A stretch of 14,202 nt of DNA, taken from NCBI GenBank assembly GCA_023446735.1, contig JAEXPQ010000311.1, positions 1 through 14,202 on the forward strand, written 5' to 3'. The translations under genes were made by a program, and so were the position numbers. Below are positions 6,985 to 14,202 of this stretch, in pieces. Position 1 is the first letter of the stretch; the number at the start of each line of letters is the position of its first letter. Origin of the DNA: Verrucomicrobiota bacterium. Lineage in GTDB: Bacteria; Verrucomicrobiota; Verrucomicrobiia; Opitutales; Opitutaceae. Below the pieces are notes generated by a model, which had not been told where the DNA came from, ran no database searches, and was given only the letters and a program-made list of their open reading frames with translations.

Positions 6985-8061
6985 ATGCATCACGCCGCAC
7001 TCTTCACTCCGACTCAACTCGGCTCGCTGTCTCTCCCCAACCGTTTCGTCATGGCCCCGCTCACTCGCTGCCGGGCCGACGCGGACCACAACCCGACCGC
7101 CCTCATGGCCGACTACTACGCCCAGCGGGCAGGCGCGGGGCTCATCATCGCCGAGGCGACGATGGCCATCGCCGGCAACTCTGCCTTCGGCGGCCGCGAG
7201 CCGGGCATCTACTCGGCGGCCCAGGTCGCCGGATGGAAGAACGTCACTGCGGCCGTGCACGCCAAAGGCGGCAAGATCGCCCTCCAGCTCTGGCACGGGG
7301 GGCGCGCCTGCCACTCGCTCCTGAACAACGGCGCGCAGCCCGTGGGCCCAAGTCCGCTGCACATCACCAACGACGAGACGCACACGCCCCAGGGCAAGAA
7401 GCCGTACGAGACCCCGCGCGAACTGCGCGACGATGAACTGCCCGGCATCGTCGCCGGCTTCCGCCAAGCCGCAGAGAACGCCCTCGCCGCCGGCTTCGAT
7501 GCCGTCGAGGTGCACGGAGCCAACGGCTATCTGCTCGACGAGTTCCTCCGCGACGGCAGCAACCAGCGCAGCGGGCCCTACGGCGGTCCCATCGAGAACC
7601 GCGCGCGTCTGCTGCTTGAGGTCGTCGACGCAGTCATCGGCGTGTGGGGCGCGGGCCGGGTGGGTGTGCGCCTCTCGCCATTGAACAGCTACAACGACAT
7701 GAAGGACAGCGACCCGGTCGCCCTCACGACCCATGTGGCGCGCGAACTCGACCGCCGCGGCATCGCGTTCCTCGATCTCATGCGCGGCGATTTCTTCGGT
7801 CAGCAGAAAGGCGATGTGGTCACGCCCGCCCGCCAGGCCTTCCGCGGCGCGTTGCTGTGCGGCATGGGCTACACCCCGGCCGAGGCCGAGGCGACCGTCG
7901 CCGCCGGCACCGCGGCGGCGATCGTCTTCGGCCACCACTTCATCAGCAACCCCGACCTGCCGCAGCGCGTGCGGGCCGGTGCGGCCCTGGTGGAGCCGGA
8001 CGCGAAGACCTTCTACAGCCCGGGACCGCACGGGTATACCGATTACCCCACGATGGGATGA
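6985..8061 (+). CDS. Old Yellow Enzyme family NADH:flavin oxidoreductase / alkene reductase
   Basis: A 358-residue FMN-dependent TIM-barrel ene-reductase that reduces activated C=C bonds of enals, enones or nitro-compounds using NAD(P)H. Visible family blocks are LPNRFVMAPLTRCRA (residues 17-31), YYAQRAGAGLIIAEAT, IALQLWHGGRA, and the signature EVHGANGYLLDEFLRDGSNQ, in which His177 and Asn180 are the expected substrate-activating pair and Tyr182 sits where the family has its conserved tyrosine. RSGPYGGPIENRARLLLEVV follows. The C-terminal phosphate-binding part is visible as AAAIVFGHHFISNPDLPQRV. The length is typical of the NemA/OYE class. The ATG at 6985 places the first strand correctly; an in-frame upstream start at 6904 adds a non-conserved stretch. 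The natural substrate cannot be read from sequence. It stands alone, 281 bp after the ETF-QO-like gene. Confidence 0.95.
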   Translation: MHHAALFTPTQLGSLSLPNRFVMAPLTRCRADADHNPTALMADYYAQRAGAGLIIAEATMAIAGNSAFGGREPGIYSAAQVAGWKNVTAAVHAKGGKIALQLWHGGRACHSLLNNGAQPVGPSPLHITNDETHTPQGKKPYETPRELRDDELPGIVAGFRQAAENALAAGFDAVEVHGANGYLLDEFLRDGSNQRSGPYGGPIENRARLLLEVVDAVIGVWGAGRVGVRLSPLNSYNDMKDSDPVALTTHVARELDRRGIAFLDLMRGDFFGQQKGDVVTPARQAFRGALLCGMGYTPAEAEATVAAGTAAAIVFGHHFISNPDLPQRVRAGAALVEPDAKTFYSPGPHGYTDYPTMG

Positions 8062-8253
8062 CCGAGCCGCAACGCTCCGCGACGGCGGCCGCCACCAGGC
8101 GGTTCCGAGCGCGACCGCCGCGCCCTTTCCGCGCCCGGCCCTGACGAATGATCTCGGCGTGAGCCCGCCCGGGCCACACGCCCGGCGCACAAGCCGAGTC
8201 CTGCGGCTCGACAGCCGGCACGTTCTCAGCTGCTGTGGCTCCGCCCACCAATC

Positions 8254-9678
8254 ATGAGCAACCCCACCAGCTCCCGCACCGCCGGCCAGTTGATCGGCGA
8301 CTACTTCCGCGATTTCGGTGTTTTGCGCCAGACCCGCGCCGAGTACTGGGGCATCCAGGTCGTCAACCTCCTGGACTGCACCTTCTACTTCGCGATGCTG
8401 ACCATCGCCTCGCTCTTCCTCTCGCAAGATCTAGGCATGAGCGACACGAACGCGGGTTACACGATCGCGGTCTTCACCTCCGCCACGACGATCCTGCTGA
8501 CCTTCTCGGGGCTCGCGACCGACTGGCTCGGTATCCGCAAATCCCTGCGCCTCTCGCTCGCTTCGATGCTTGTGCTCCGCGGCGCCGTGCTCGCGGTCGG
8601 CCTCATGCCGGGACTCCCCCACCGCGGGGTGATCGCGGCGGTGCTCCTCGTCCTGATGGCGCCGTTCATGGCGGCAATCCAGACCATCTTCCAGTCGGCC
8701 ACGCAACGCTACACCACGAAGCGCTCCCGCAGCGCCGGCTTCAACCTCTGGTACCTGTTCATGAACATCGGCGCCGCCGCCGGCGGCGCCTCGATCGACA
8801 TCGTCCGCCTCCAGCTCAAGGTCGCCAACGTCCACATCTTCACGATGGGCGTCGTGCTCGCCGCGCTCTGCTGGATCGTCGCCGAACTCATGGTACGGCG
8901 CGAGGACCAGCTGCACGGCGCCGACGAGAGCGCCGAGGCGGCGCAGGAACAGCCGGTGCGCAAACGCCCGCTGGAGATCGCCAAGGACGTGATCCGCGAA
9001 CCCGCGTTCTTCCGCCTGATCGTGCTCATCGCCCTCGTGCTCGGCGTGCGGGCCGTCTACGCCTACCTCTATCTGTTGATGCCGAAGTACTGGGAACGCA
9101 CCATCGGGCCCGACGCCGCGATCGGCGTGCTCAACATGATCAACCCGATCGGCATCGTGATCGGCTTGGTCTTGTTCATCCCGCTCGCGAACAAGTTCCG
9201 CGTCTTCAACCTGCTGGTGTACGGCTCGATGATCTCGGCTTTCGCGCTCTTCCCGATGGCCTTGCCCTGGCAATGGTACGGGATGGGGATCGCGAAGGCG
9301 CATTATGTGATGGCGATCCTCTGCATGGTGCTGGTCACCATCGGCGAAGTGCTCTGGTCGCCGAAACTCAACGAGTACACCGCCGCGATCGCCCCCAAGG
9401 GCCAGGAAGGCACCTACCTCGGACTCTCGATGCTCCCGTGGTTCGCCGCAAAAACCTGCGTCAGCGCGTTGTCCGGTCATCTCCTCGCGCGCTGGTCGCC
9501 GGAAACCGTCCCCGTCGACGGGGCCGCGATGCCGCTCCAGCAGGCGCTGATCGAGGACCGCCTCCCCTACTGGCAGACCCCGTCGGCCATGTGGCTGTGG
9601 CTGGGCCTGTACGCGTTCGTGGGCTGCCTGATCGCGCTGTTCCTGCGCACTTGGCTGACGAAGGGCGCGAAGGTCTAG
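8254..9678 (+). CDS. Major facilitator superfamily transporter
   Basis: A 474-residue inner-membrane transporter with about twelve hydrophobic segments in two halves. The halves are separated by a charged cytoplasmic loop at about residues 215-245 (ELMVRREDQLHGADESAE and following). The loop after the second helix region carries DWLGIRKSLRLS, the equivalent of the MFS loop 2-3 motif. The overall layout (an N-terminal ...DCTFYFAMLTIASLFL helix, and LNEYTAAIAPKGQEGTYLGL in the second half) distantly recalls the proton-coupled oligopeptide (POT/PTR) branch, but the ExxER motif of true POT proteins is not present. Substrate is therefore unassigned. The start is the ATG at 8254; no Shine-Dalgarno site is seen. 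The 192-bp gap before it shows no clear gene or terminator. The HDOD gene starts 94 bp after the stop. Confidence 0.9.
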   Translation: MSNPTSSRTAGQLIGDYFRDFGVLRQTRAEYWGIQVVNLLDCTFYFAMLTIASLFLSQDLGMSDTNAGYTIAVFTSATTILLTFSGLATDWLGIRKSLRLSLASMLVLRGAVLAVGLMPGLPHRGVIAAVLLVLMAPFMAAIQTIFQSATQRYTTKRSRSAGFNLWYLFMNIGAAAGGASIDIVRLQLKVANVHIFTMGVVLAALCWIVAELMVRREDQLHGADESAEAAQEQPVRKRPLEIAKDVIREPAFFRLIVLIALVLGVRAVYAYLYLLMPKYWERTIGPDAAIGVLNMINPIGIVIGLVLFIPLANKFRVFNLLVYGSMISAFALFPMALPWQWYGMGIAKAHYVMAILCMVLVTIGEVLWSPKLNEYTAAIAPKGQEGTYLGLSMLPWFAAKTCVSALSGHLLARWSPETVPVDGAAMPLQQALIEDRLPYWQTPSAMWLWLGLYAFVGCLIALFLRTWLTKGAKV

Positions 9679-9753
9679 CCGCGGTGTCCACCCCACGCGA
9701 GGGGCAACCCGGTCGCGTTTCCCCTTAACCGCCACCGGTTTGGACCGTTACAC

Positions 9754-9761
9754 GGAGGAGG
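9754..9761 (+). promoter_or_regulatory. Shine-Dalgarno site GGAGGAGG
   Basis: GGAGGAGG ends 11 bases before the GTG at 9773. It is the only strong ribosome binding site seen among the genes of the window. Its position favours GTG 9773 over the TTG at 9740, which would place the site inside the coding region. Confidence 0.5.
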
Positions 9762-9772
9762 TAGCTCCTTCC

Positions 9773-11383
9773 GTGGCCTCCCCCCTCGCCAGTCAGACCA
9801 TCGCCCGTGTCCAACAAGCGCTTCGCTCCAACGAAGCGGCGAGCCTGCCTGAGGTCATCAAGCTCATCGAGGAGCTCTCCAACCGCGCCTTCTCCATCTC
9901 GGTCCAGGAGCTCGCCGACCTCATCAGCCGCGACACCATGGTCACCGCCAAGGTGATCCAGGCCGCGAATACCTTCGGCTACAACCCCTTCGGCCACCAG
10001 GTCACGACCGTCACGCAGGCCATCCAGGTCGTCGGCTTCAACAAGATCCGCAACCTCGCCCTCTCGATGCTGCTGATCGAGAAGGCGCTCCACGGCGCCC
10101 AGCCCGAGGCCGTGCGCGAGTCCGCCGCCCTCGCCCTGTGCAGCGGCCTGTTCGCCCAGGCGCTCACCACCGTCCACCCCGAGCAGGACGCCGAACAGGC
10201 CTTCGTCTTCGCCTGCCTGCGCCACTACGGCCGGCTCCTCCTCACCACCTTCCTCGCCGCCGAGTTCCAGCAGGTCCACCAACGCCCGGTCGACGAGACC
10301 GAAGCCGACGCCTGCCGACGGATCTTCGGCCTCACGCCGCTCGACCTCACCCTCCGCCTCTTCGAGGACTCGCGCCTCCCGCGGACCATCCTGCGCTGCC
10401 TGCAGGAGGTGCCCGCCGCCCAGCTCGCCACCGCCAACGCCACCGCCGAGGAACGCCTCACCGCCATCACCCACTTCGCCGCCACGCTCGGCGAAATCGT
10501 CGTTTCCTCCCGCATCGGCGCCGCCGGCTTCGCCGACGAAGCCGAGAAGCTCCGCCGCACGTTCTCCGAGAAGCTTCAGCTCACCCAGGATTCGATCGGC
10601 ATCCTCATGAAGGTGGTCGACCAGAACCTGCGCAACTTCACTCGCGCCTACGGGGCGAAGGCCATCACCACCGGCGTCATCCAGCGCATCACCGAGCGTG
10701 CCGCCCAGGCCGAGCCGCTGCCCGTGCTGCCCGACACCGCCTTTTCCCCCGCCCCCGTCCCCGCAGCGTCACCACTCACTGGATCCACTCCCGCCCCGGA
10801 TCGGGCCGCCGCGACGCCCCCGTCGACTGGCGCCCCGCCGCCGCCGGCCGCCACCGAGCCCGACGGTGCCGCGATCCTCACGGAGTGCCTGATTCACCTC
10901 ACCGAGCTCACCGCGGCCACGGATATCGACCTGCCCGCGCTGGACATGGTCGCGCTTTCGGCCACGCGCCGCGCGTTCGCGCTCCAGGACTGCGTGCTTT
11001 TCCAGCGCGAACCCGACGGCCGGGCGTACTCGGCCCAGCTCGGACTTGGCGCCCTGCTGGAAATCGTCCGCGGCCGCCCCGTGGTCAGCACCGAGCGCCG
11101 GGATGTGTTCAGCATCTGCCTCAGCCGCCGCGAAGACGTCCTGATCCGCGACACCTCCGACCCCAAGATCCGCCCCTTCCTGCCCGAATGGCTGCTGTCG
11201 GCCGGGAACATCACCGCATTCATCCTCCTGCCGCTCACGAATGCCACCGGTGCGGTTGCGCTCATCGTCGGCACCCGCACGGGCCTGCGCCCGCTGCAGC
11301 CTTCGGCCCGCGAACTGCAACTGCTGAAGGCCATCCGGCAGCACCTCGTCGCCGCCCGCCGTCTGGCCAACGCCCGCGGCTGA
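9773..11383 (+). CDS. HDOD domain signalling protein with C-terminal GAF-like domain
   Basis: A 536-residue cytoplasmic protein. The N-terminal half (about residues 5-215) is an HDOD domain, related to HD-type hydrolases but usually without their metal site. It is recognisable from LPEVIKLIEELSN, the block VQELADLISRDTMVTAKVIQ, and VTTVTQAIQVVGFNKIRNLA. HDOD proteins act in signalling, motility and stress responses, mostly as protein-interaction modules. A Pro/Ala/Thr-rich linker (about residues 310-365) follows. The C-terminal part (about 368-530) looks like a GAF-type sensory domain (TELTAATDIDLPALDMVALS, then ITAFILLPLTNATGAVALIV). No GGDEF, EAL or receiver domain is present, so the partner must be encoded elsewhere. 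GTG 9773 was preferred because of its Shine-Dalgarno site; TTG 9740 would add 11 residues. Confidence 0.9.
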   Translation: MASPLASQTIARVQQALRSNEAASLPEVIKLIEELSNRAFSISVQELADLISRDTMVTAKVIQAANTFGYNPFGHQVTTVTQAIQVVGFNKIRNLALSMLLIEKALHGAQPEAVRESAALALCSGLFAQALTTVHPEQDAEQAFVFACLRHYGRLLLTTFLAAEFQQVHQRPVDETEADACRRIFGLTPLDLTLRLFEDSRLPRTILRCLQEVPAAQLATANATAEERLTAITHFAATLGEIVVSSRIGAAGFADEAEKLRRTFSEKLQLTQDSIGILMKVVDQNLRNFTRAYGAKAITTGVIQRITERAAQAEPLPVLPDTAFSPAPVPAASPLTGSTPAPDRAAATPPSTGAPPPPAATEPDGAAILTECLIHLTELTAATDIDLPALDMVALSATRRAFALQDCVLFQREPDGRAYSAQLGLGALLEIVRGRPVVSTERRDVFSICLSRREDVLIRDTSDPKIRPFLPEWLLSAGNITAFILLPLTNATGAVALIVGTRTGLRPLQPSARELQLLKAIRQHLVAARRLANARG

Positions 11384-11439
11384 GCCCCAGTCCGACCACC
11401 ACGCGTTCGCGAGCGAAGTCGCCCGCACCGCTGGTAAAA

Positions 11440-11470
11440 CCGCAGGCCAGAGTGCGAGCACGCTGCCTAC
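11440..11470 (-). repeat. Dispersed intergenic repeat, copy C (partial)
   Basis: On the minus strand this reads GTAGGCAGCGTGCTCGCACT, then CTGGCCTGCGG. It parallels both ends of copy B (GTAGGGCAGCGTACTTGCAC at one end and CTGGCCCACGCGG at the other) with the middle missing. It lies in the 266-bp gap between the HDOD gene and the tRNA, again in non-coding DNA. The rest of that gap holds no recognised gene. Confidence 0.5.
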
Positions 11471-11649
11471 GCGGCGCGCTCGGTCCGGCACGCCGGGTCG
11501 AAAGCCTCGCCGGCTTCCCACGCGCGAAACAAACCGGAAGGGCCCGTGCCGACGCCCGCGATCAAGCCCCCCCGCGACACCGATGCGAAGCGTGAAACTT
11601 TCTGCTTTCGTTTTCGTGAGGCATTCCCCAACTTCCCGCGCTCGCACAC

Positions 11650-11737
<88 letters not shown>

Positions 11738-12540
11738 CTTTCACGGTTTGGACAATCGTGAACAACTCCCGCCAAAGCAGGGCTTTGCGCGAGTTCACCG
11801 GAAGGCTCGGTTGGGACAGTCTTGCCCCCGTTTTGCCAGATTTTGCCGGAGATTTCTGGCATAGTTGGTGAAAGTCGCGGGAAATGCACCGTCGCCAGTT
11901 CCGAACGCAACGACGCCGAGGACGCGAGGGGTTGGCGTGCCCGCCGTAGGCGCGGCGAAGGCGGGCGGCAAGGAGCGGCACACGACTCGCAGCGCAGCGG
12001 AGTTGTCGCGGCGTGGACCCACGTAGTGGTCGCGAGGAGCACAACGAAGGCCCGGCGGCGTCCGCGCCGGCGGTCGACCTGGGCAGCTGGTGCCCGCGCA
12101 CCACAAACGGCCGAAGCTGGCGACGGCCGAGGGAGCGGGCACTGCGAGCGCCGGGACCGCAGCCGCTGGGCAAGCAACGCGAGCGGGCGCGCGACCCGGC
12201 CCCGCCTGGCCGAGCTCGCGAGGCCCGGACGGGGCCGGTTGAGCAAGCCCGGCACCCAGCCGGGCGCAGCGGGCTCCCGCCGGTCTGGATCGGCGGTCGC
12301 CGACGCGGCGCAGCGCAGCAACGCGCAGCGAAGGAACGACGGCAACGGCGCGGGTGTTCCAAGAGCGCCGCCTCGTGCGCAATTCCTCGCGCACCGGCCG
12401 CAACCCGCGGGTTTGGTGCTTACCGAACCGTAGCGACCACAGACCGAAGGGAGGAATCAGGGCTCGTGACAGATCGGAGGAGCCTGCGACGGAGAGCTGG
12501 CGCGAGACGTGCAGCATGGTTCCGTTTTCTGGATGCCGTG
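11738..12540. other. Gene-poor region between tRNA-Ser and the alginate lyase gene
   Basis: About 800 bp with no credible gene. Several frames are open on both strands, but their translations are Arg/Ala/Pro-rich with no family character. From about 11880 to 12360 the plus strand is visibly richer in G than in the neighbouring genes. It holds several short inverted repeats, such as GCCCGCC at 11939-11945 with GGCGGGC at 11960-11966. GCCAG/CTGGC around 11834-11861 is a weak hairpin without a T-tract. It could be decayed coding DNA, repeat-derived sequence or a structured RNA; I cannot tell which. Confidence 0.5.
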
Positions 12541-13737
12541 TCAATTGTCGCGACACGACCCCTTCAATCCGCGCTGCGTTTGGGCTCGGGCAAGATCACC
12601 CGGTAGTTCAGCGTGGGTCAGTGTCTCGTAGTTTATGTTCAAAATGCTTCTGGGGGCGTGGGGGCGGATTTGCTCGTCGATCAGCCTCCGGGTATTTGGC
12701 AGCGCGACTCCGCCGCGGTTGTGGTAATGATGGAAGCCAATCTCCCACGTGTCGCAACGCCCGGTCTCCGGTCTGTCGTTACTCGATACGCCTTGCATCG
12801 AGCCCGTAAGGAACTGTGCCGCCAGAAGCTCCATCGCCGCGGTGAAGCGCGTCTGGTTTTCCGTATAAACATCCACGCCTTGATGCCAGGCTGTCTCGGC
12901 CGCGTGCAAGGTCGAGCCCAGCGCGAACTGCGCGTGGTGCCCGTTGTCGCGACAGGTTTCCTGTGTGAGGCCGTCGATCCACTTCTTGGGACGGAACCAG
13001 AACTTTTCCACATCGCCGCCGTCGCCCGCAATCGACTTGGGCCTCGGGCCGTCCGAGGTCAGATAGAAATATGCCGGGATCCGGTTCTTCAAACGGGCGA
13101 GACCTTGGTTGAACTCCGCTTCATCTTCATTGAAGACAGCGATCGCCATCATCGCGTCGATTTGCGTCAGATCTACATTACCATTCCAAAAGCTCGGGGT
13201 GTTGAGTTGCGGATAAAATGCCCGCTTGAACATGGCTTGAAGGTCACCGCGCTCGCTCGCAGTCCACCCGGGATAGAGCCGCATGATTTCTGCCGCCGGA
13301 GCCAGCACAGCGCCGAGCCAGCCGGCCTGCAAACGATCCTGTTCGGTGCCGGCGGTAAAGTCCTGCAACTGCGCCCACGAGTTGAGAATTGCGATGGCAC
13401 GTTGGGCGTAGACCTCGTCGTTGGTGTAGTACCACAGCAGCGCTTGGGTGTAGGCCGCGGTTGCGTCATCGCGCGAGACTTCGGCGTCTTGGTTGTTGGA
13501 ATTGATGTGGGTTGCTCCATGCGGTTCTCGCGTGGCAGCGCTGGAATTCCTCAAGCGTTCAAGCTCGCCCTTCCATGGTTGAGCGCTCGCCTGAATCTTC
13601 GCTTTCACGAAGTCGAATTCCTCCAGGGAATCGATCGCACCAGGGTGGACGAAGCTCATGGCCGCGCCGCAGGTAACCGTCATCCCGATAGCCATGAGTG
13701 CCGACAGAAACGTCTTCATTGTTTTAGGTTTGCTCAT
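12541..13737 (-). CDS. Secreted alginate lyase family protein (PL5-like)
   Basis: A 398-residue exported polysaccharide lyase-like protein of the alginate lyase superfamily (PF05426 type), expected to cleave uronate polymers by beta-elimination. An N-terminal signal peptide is visible (MKTFLSALMAIGMTVTCGAA; cleavage near AA-MS). Family blocks in the all-helical domain are AAYTQALLWYYTNDEVYAQR and AIAILNSWAQ (residues 95-123), WNGNVDLTQIDAMMAIAVF (184-202), and the strongest block TCRDNGHHAQFALGSTLHAA then ETAWHQGVDVY (261-291), which carries likely active-site residues Asn265 and His267/His268. HHYHNRGG (336-343) and YETLTHAEL (370-378) close the domain. The start could be ATG 13737 or ATG 13719 (6 residues shorter). 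The frame stays open far upstream, but that part is repeat-derived. GC is clearly lower than in the genes to the left (one 60-base line is 50 %), which suggests different ancestry. The exact substrate (alginate or another uronan) is not decided. Confidence 0.88.
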   Translation of the reverse strand: MSKPKTMKTFLSALMAIGMTVTCGAAMSFVHPGAIDSLEEFDFVKAKIQASAQPWKGELERLRNSSAATREPHGATHINSNNQDAEVSRDDATAAYTQALLWYYTNDEVYAQRAIAILNSWAQLQDFTAGTEQDRLQAGWLGAVLAPAAEIMRLYPGWTASERGDLQAMFKRAFYPQLNTPSFWNGNVDLTQIDAMMAIAVFNEDEAEFNQGLARLKNRIPAYFYLTSDGPRPKSIAGDGGDVEKFWFRPKKWIDGLTQETCRDNGHHAQFALGSTLHAAETAWHQGVDVYTENQTRFTAAMELLAAQFLTGSMQGVSSNDRPETGRCDTWEIGFHHYHNRGGVALPNTRRLIDEQIRPHAPRSILNINYETLTHAELPGDLARAQTQRGLKGSCRDN

Positions 13738-13854
13738 CCGTCCGTGCACCGCCGCTCCTCCGCGCTCCGGTTTCCGGTCTCCGGTGGTGGGTCGGGCTTC
13801 ACGCCCGCCATCCGGCATCCGCTTGTCCGCCGCGATCCGCACTCCGCGCGTGGC

Positions 13855-13871
13855 GGAACGTTCTACGTTCC
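13855..13871. repeat. Perfect inverted repeat GGAACGT-TCT-ACGTTCC
   Basis: A 7-bp perfect palindrome with a 3-bp centre, about 120 bp upstream of the alginate lyase start. It could be an operator for a dimeric regulator of that gene, or part of the repeat-rich gap. It has no second copy in the window that I noticed. Confidence 0.45.
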
Positions 13872-13930
13872 GTCCGTCCCCACGCCGCCCACCGACCACC
13901 GGCAACGGCCCACCGGTTACCATCCCCCGT

Positions 13931-14045
13931 CCTCCGTCGTCCGCCCTCCTGTCACCTGTCACTTTGTCACCTGCGACTCCGTCCGCCCTCCGCCGTCTGT
14001 CGTCTGTCCTCCGTCGTCCGCCGTCTTCCGTCCTCGGACCTCCGC
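13931..14045. repeat. Low-complexity CCTCCGTCGTCCGCC tract
   Basis: A degenerate simple-sequence tract on the plus strand. The 15-mer CCTCCGTCGTCCGCC occurs exactly at 13931-13945 and 14008-14022. Between them are variants of TCCGCC, GTCTGTC and three TGTCAC units. The 300 bp from 13738 to 14037 otherwise shows no gene. The tract keeps one minus-strand frame open between the integrase-like remnant and the lyase, which is chance from its lack of stop codons. Confidence 0.6.
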
Positions 14046-14202
14046 TGGCCAAACTTCGCTCCGCGGCCAGCACGAACCAGCGTAATGCCGCCCTGGCGCC
14101 ACTCCGCTCTTGCTCCGGCATGCCGCCCAGATACGACTGGATCAACATGATCGAGGCAGGTGCATGGCTCCGTTTGCAGAACCCCAGAAACGCGATGATT
14201 GC
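14038..14202 (-). pseudogene. Possible tyrosine recombinase/integrase N-terminal remnant (runs off window)
   Basis: The minus-strand frame entering from the right edge encodes IAFLGFCKRSHAPASI, then LIQSYLGGMPEQERSGARAA and LRWFVLAAERSL. This looks like the helical core-binding (SAM-like) domain at the N-terminus of tyrosine recombinases, where an FxxFC helix, a short loop and an ARxALRWFF-type helix are common. The similarity then stops abruptly, and the frame passes into the simple-sequence tract without a stop codon. No catalytic domain (R...HxxR...Y) follows, so this would be a truncated copy. The assignment rests on pattern recognition over about 50 residues, and the 5' part is not visible. 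It could instead be the end of an unrelated protein. Confidence 0.35.

Noticed and set aside
6976..8427. 483-residue minus-strand frame opposite the OYE gene
   Set aside because: The plus strand carries all OYE signatures; the antisense has none of its own.
8431..9735. 434-residue minus-strand frame opposite the MFS gene
   Set aside because: Antisense shadow with His/Asp/Arg-rich sequence and no hydrophobic pattern.
11834..11861. GCCAG...CTGGC hairpin as a terminator after the tRNA
   Set aside because: The stem is only 5 bp with a long loop and no T-run follows.
13931..14045. CRISPR-like array
   Set aside because: The repeated units are short, degenerate and not separated by unique spacers of constant length; it is low-complexity DNA.
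12613..14085. 490-residue plus-strand frame opposite the lyase
   Set aside because: The minus strand shows a signal peptide and alginate lyase blocks; the plus frame has no recognisable domain and runs through the simple-sequence tract.
13738..14148. N-terminal extension of the lyase frame to the ATG at 14148
   Set aside because: It would translate a simple-sequence tract and an unrelated integrase-like fragment ahead of an obvious signal peptide.

Overview
The window is high-GC DNA (about 70 % in the gene-dense part). Its codons end mostly in G or C, it has few recognisable Shine-Dalgarno sites, and the gaps carry degenerate inverted and simple-sequence repeats. Together with a PL5-like alginate lyase, a LytS/LytTR pair and an HDOD protein, this suggests a member of the Verrucomicrobiota, most likely Opitutaceae. 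That placement is an inference from sequence style, not from a marker-gene comparison.

Layout. The left edge holds the C-terminal part of the replicative DNA polymerase III alpha subunit (dnaE, to 1424). A repeat-rich gap follows (1425 to about 1837), then a weakly supported hypothetical ORF (1838-2590). Next comes a two-gene operon: a membrane LytS-type histidine kinase and a LytTR response regulator that overlap by 4 bp (2776-4616). After another repeat-rich gap lies an ETF-ubiquinone-oxidoreductase-like flavoprotein with an unusual eight-cysteine C-terminal ferredoxin region (4886-6703). An Old Yellow Enzyme family ene-reductase (6985-8061), an MFS transporter (8254-9678) and an HDOD-GAF signalling protein (9773-11383) follow on the same strand. 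A tRNA-Ser(CGA) gene sits at 11650-11737.

Downstream of the tRNA the character changes. About 800 bp (11738-12540) has no credible gene. A secreted alginate lyase family protein follows on the minus strand (12541-13737), with visibly lower GC than the genes to its left. Then comes a low-complexity tract, and at the right edge a short minus-strand stretch that looks like a remnant of a tyrosine recombinase N-terminal domain. A tRNA, a gene desert, a compositionally distinct gene on the opposite strand and an integrase-like remnant together fit an acquired segment, but no attachment-site duplication is visible.

How the genes work together. Only the kinase/regulator pair is a clear functional unit. 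The ETF-QO-like protein and the OYE enzyme are both flavin redox proteins but are separated by 281 bp with a repeat, so no common pathway can be claimed. I found no convincing new multi-gene system. The best leads are the extra cysteine cluster in the ETF-QO-like protein, a family of GTAGG-ended intergenic repeats in at least four copies, and the possible island after tRNA-Ser.
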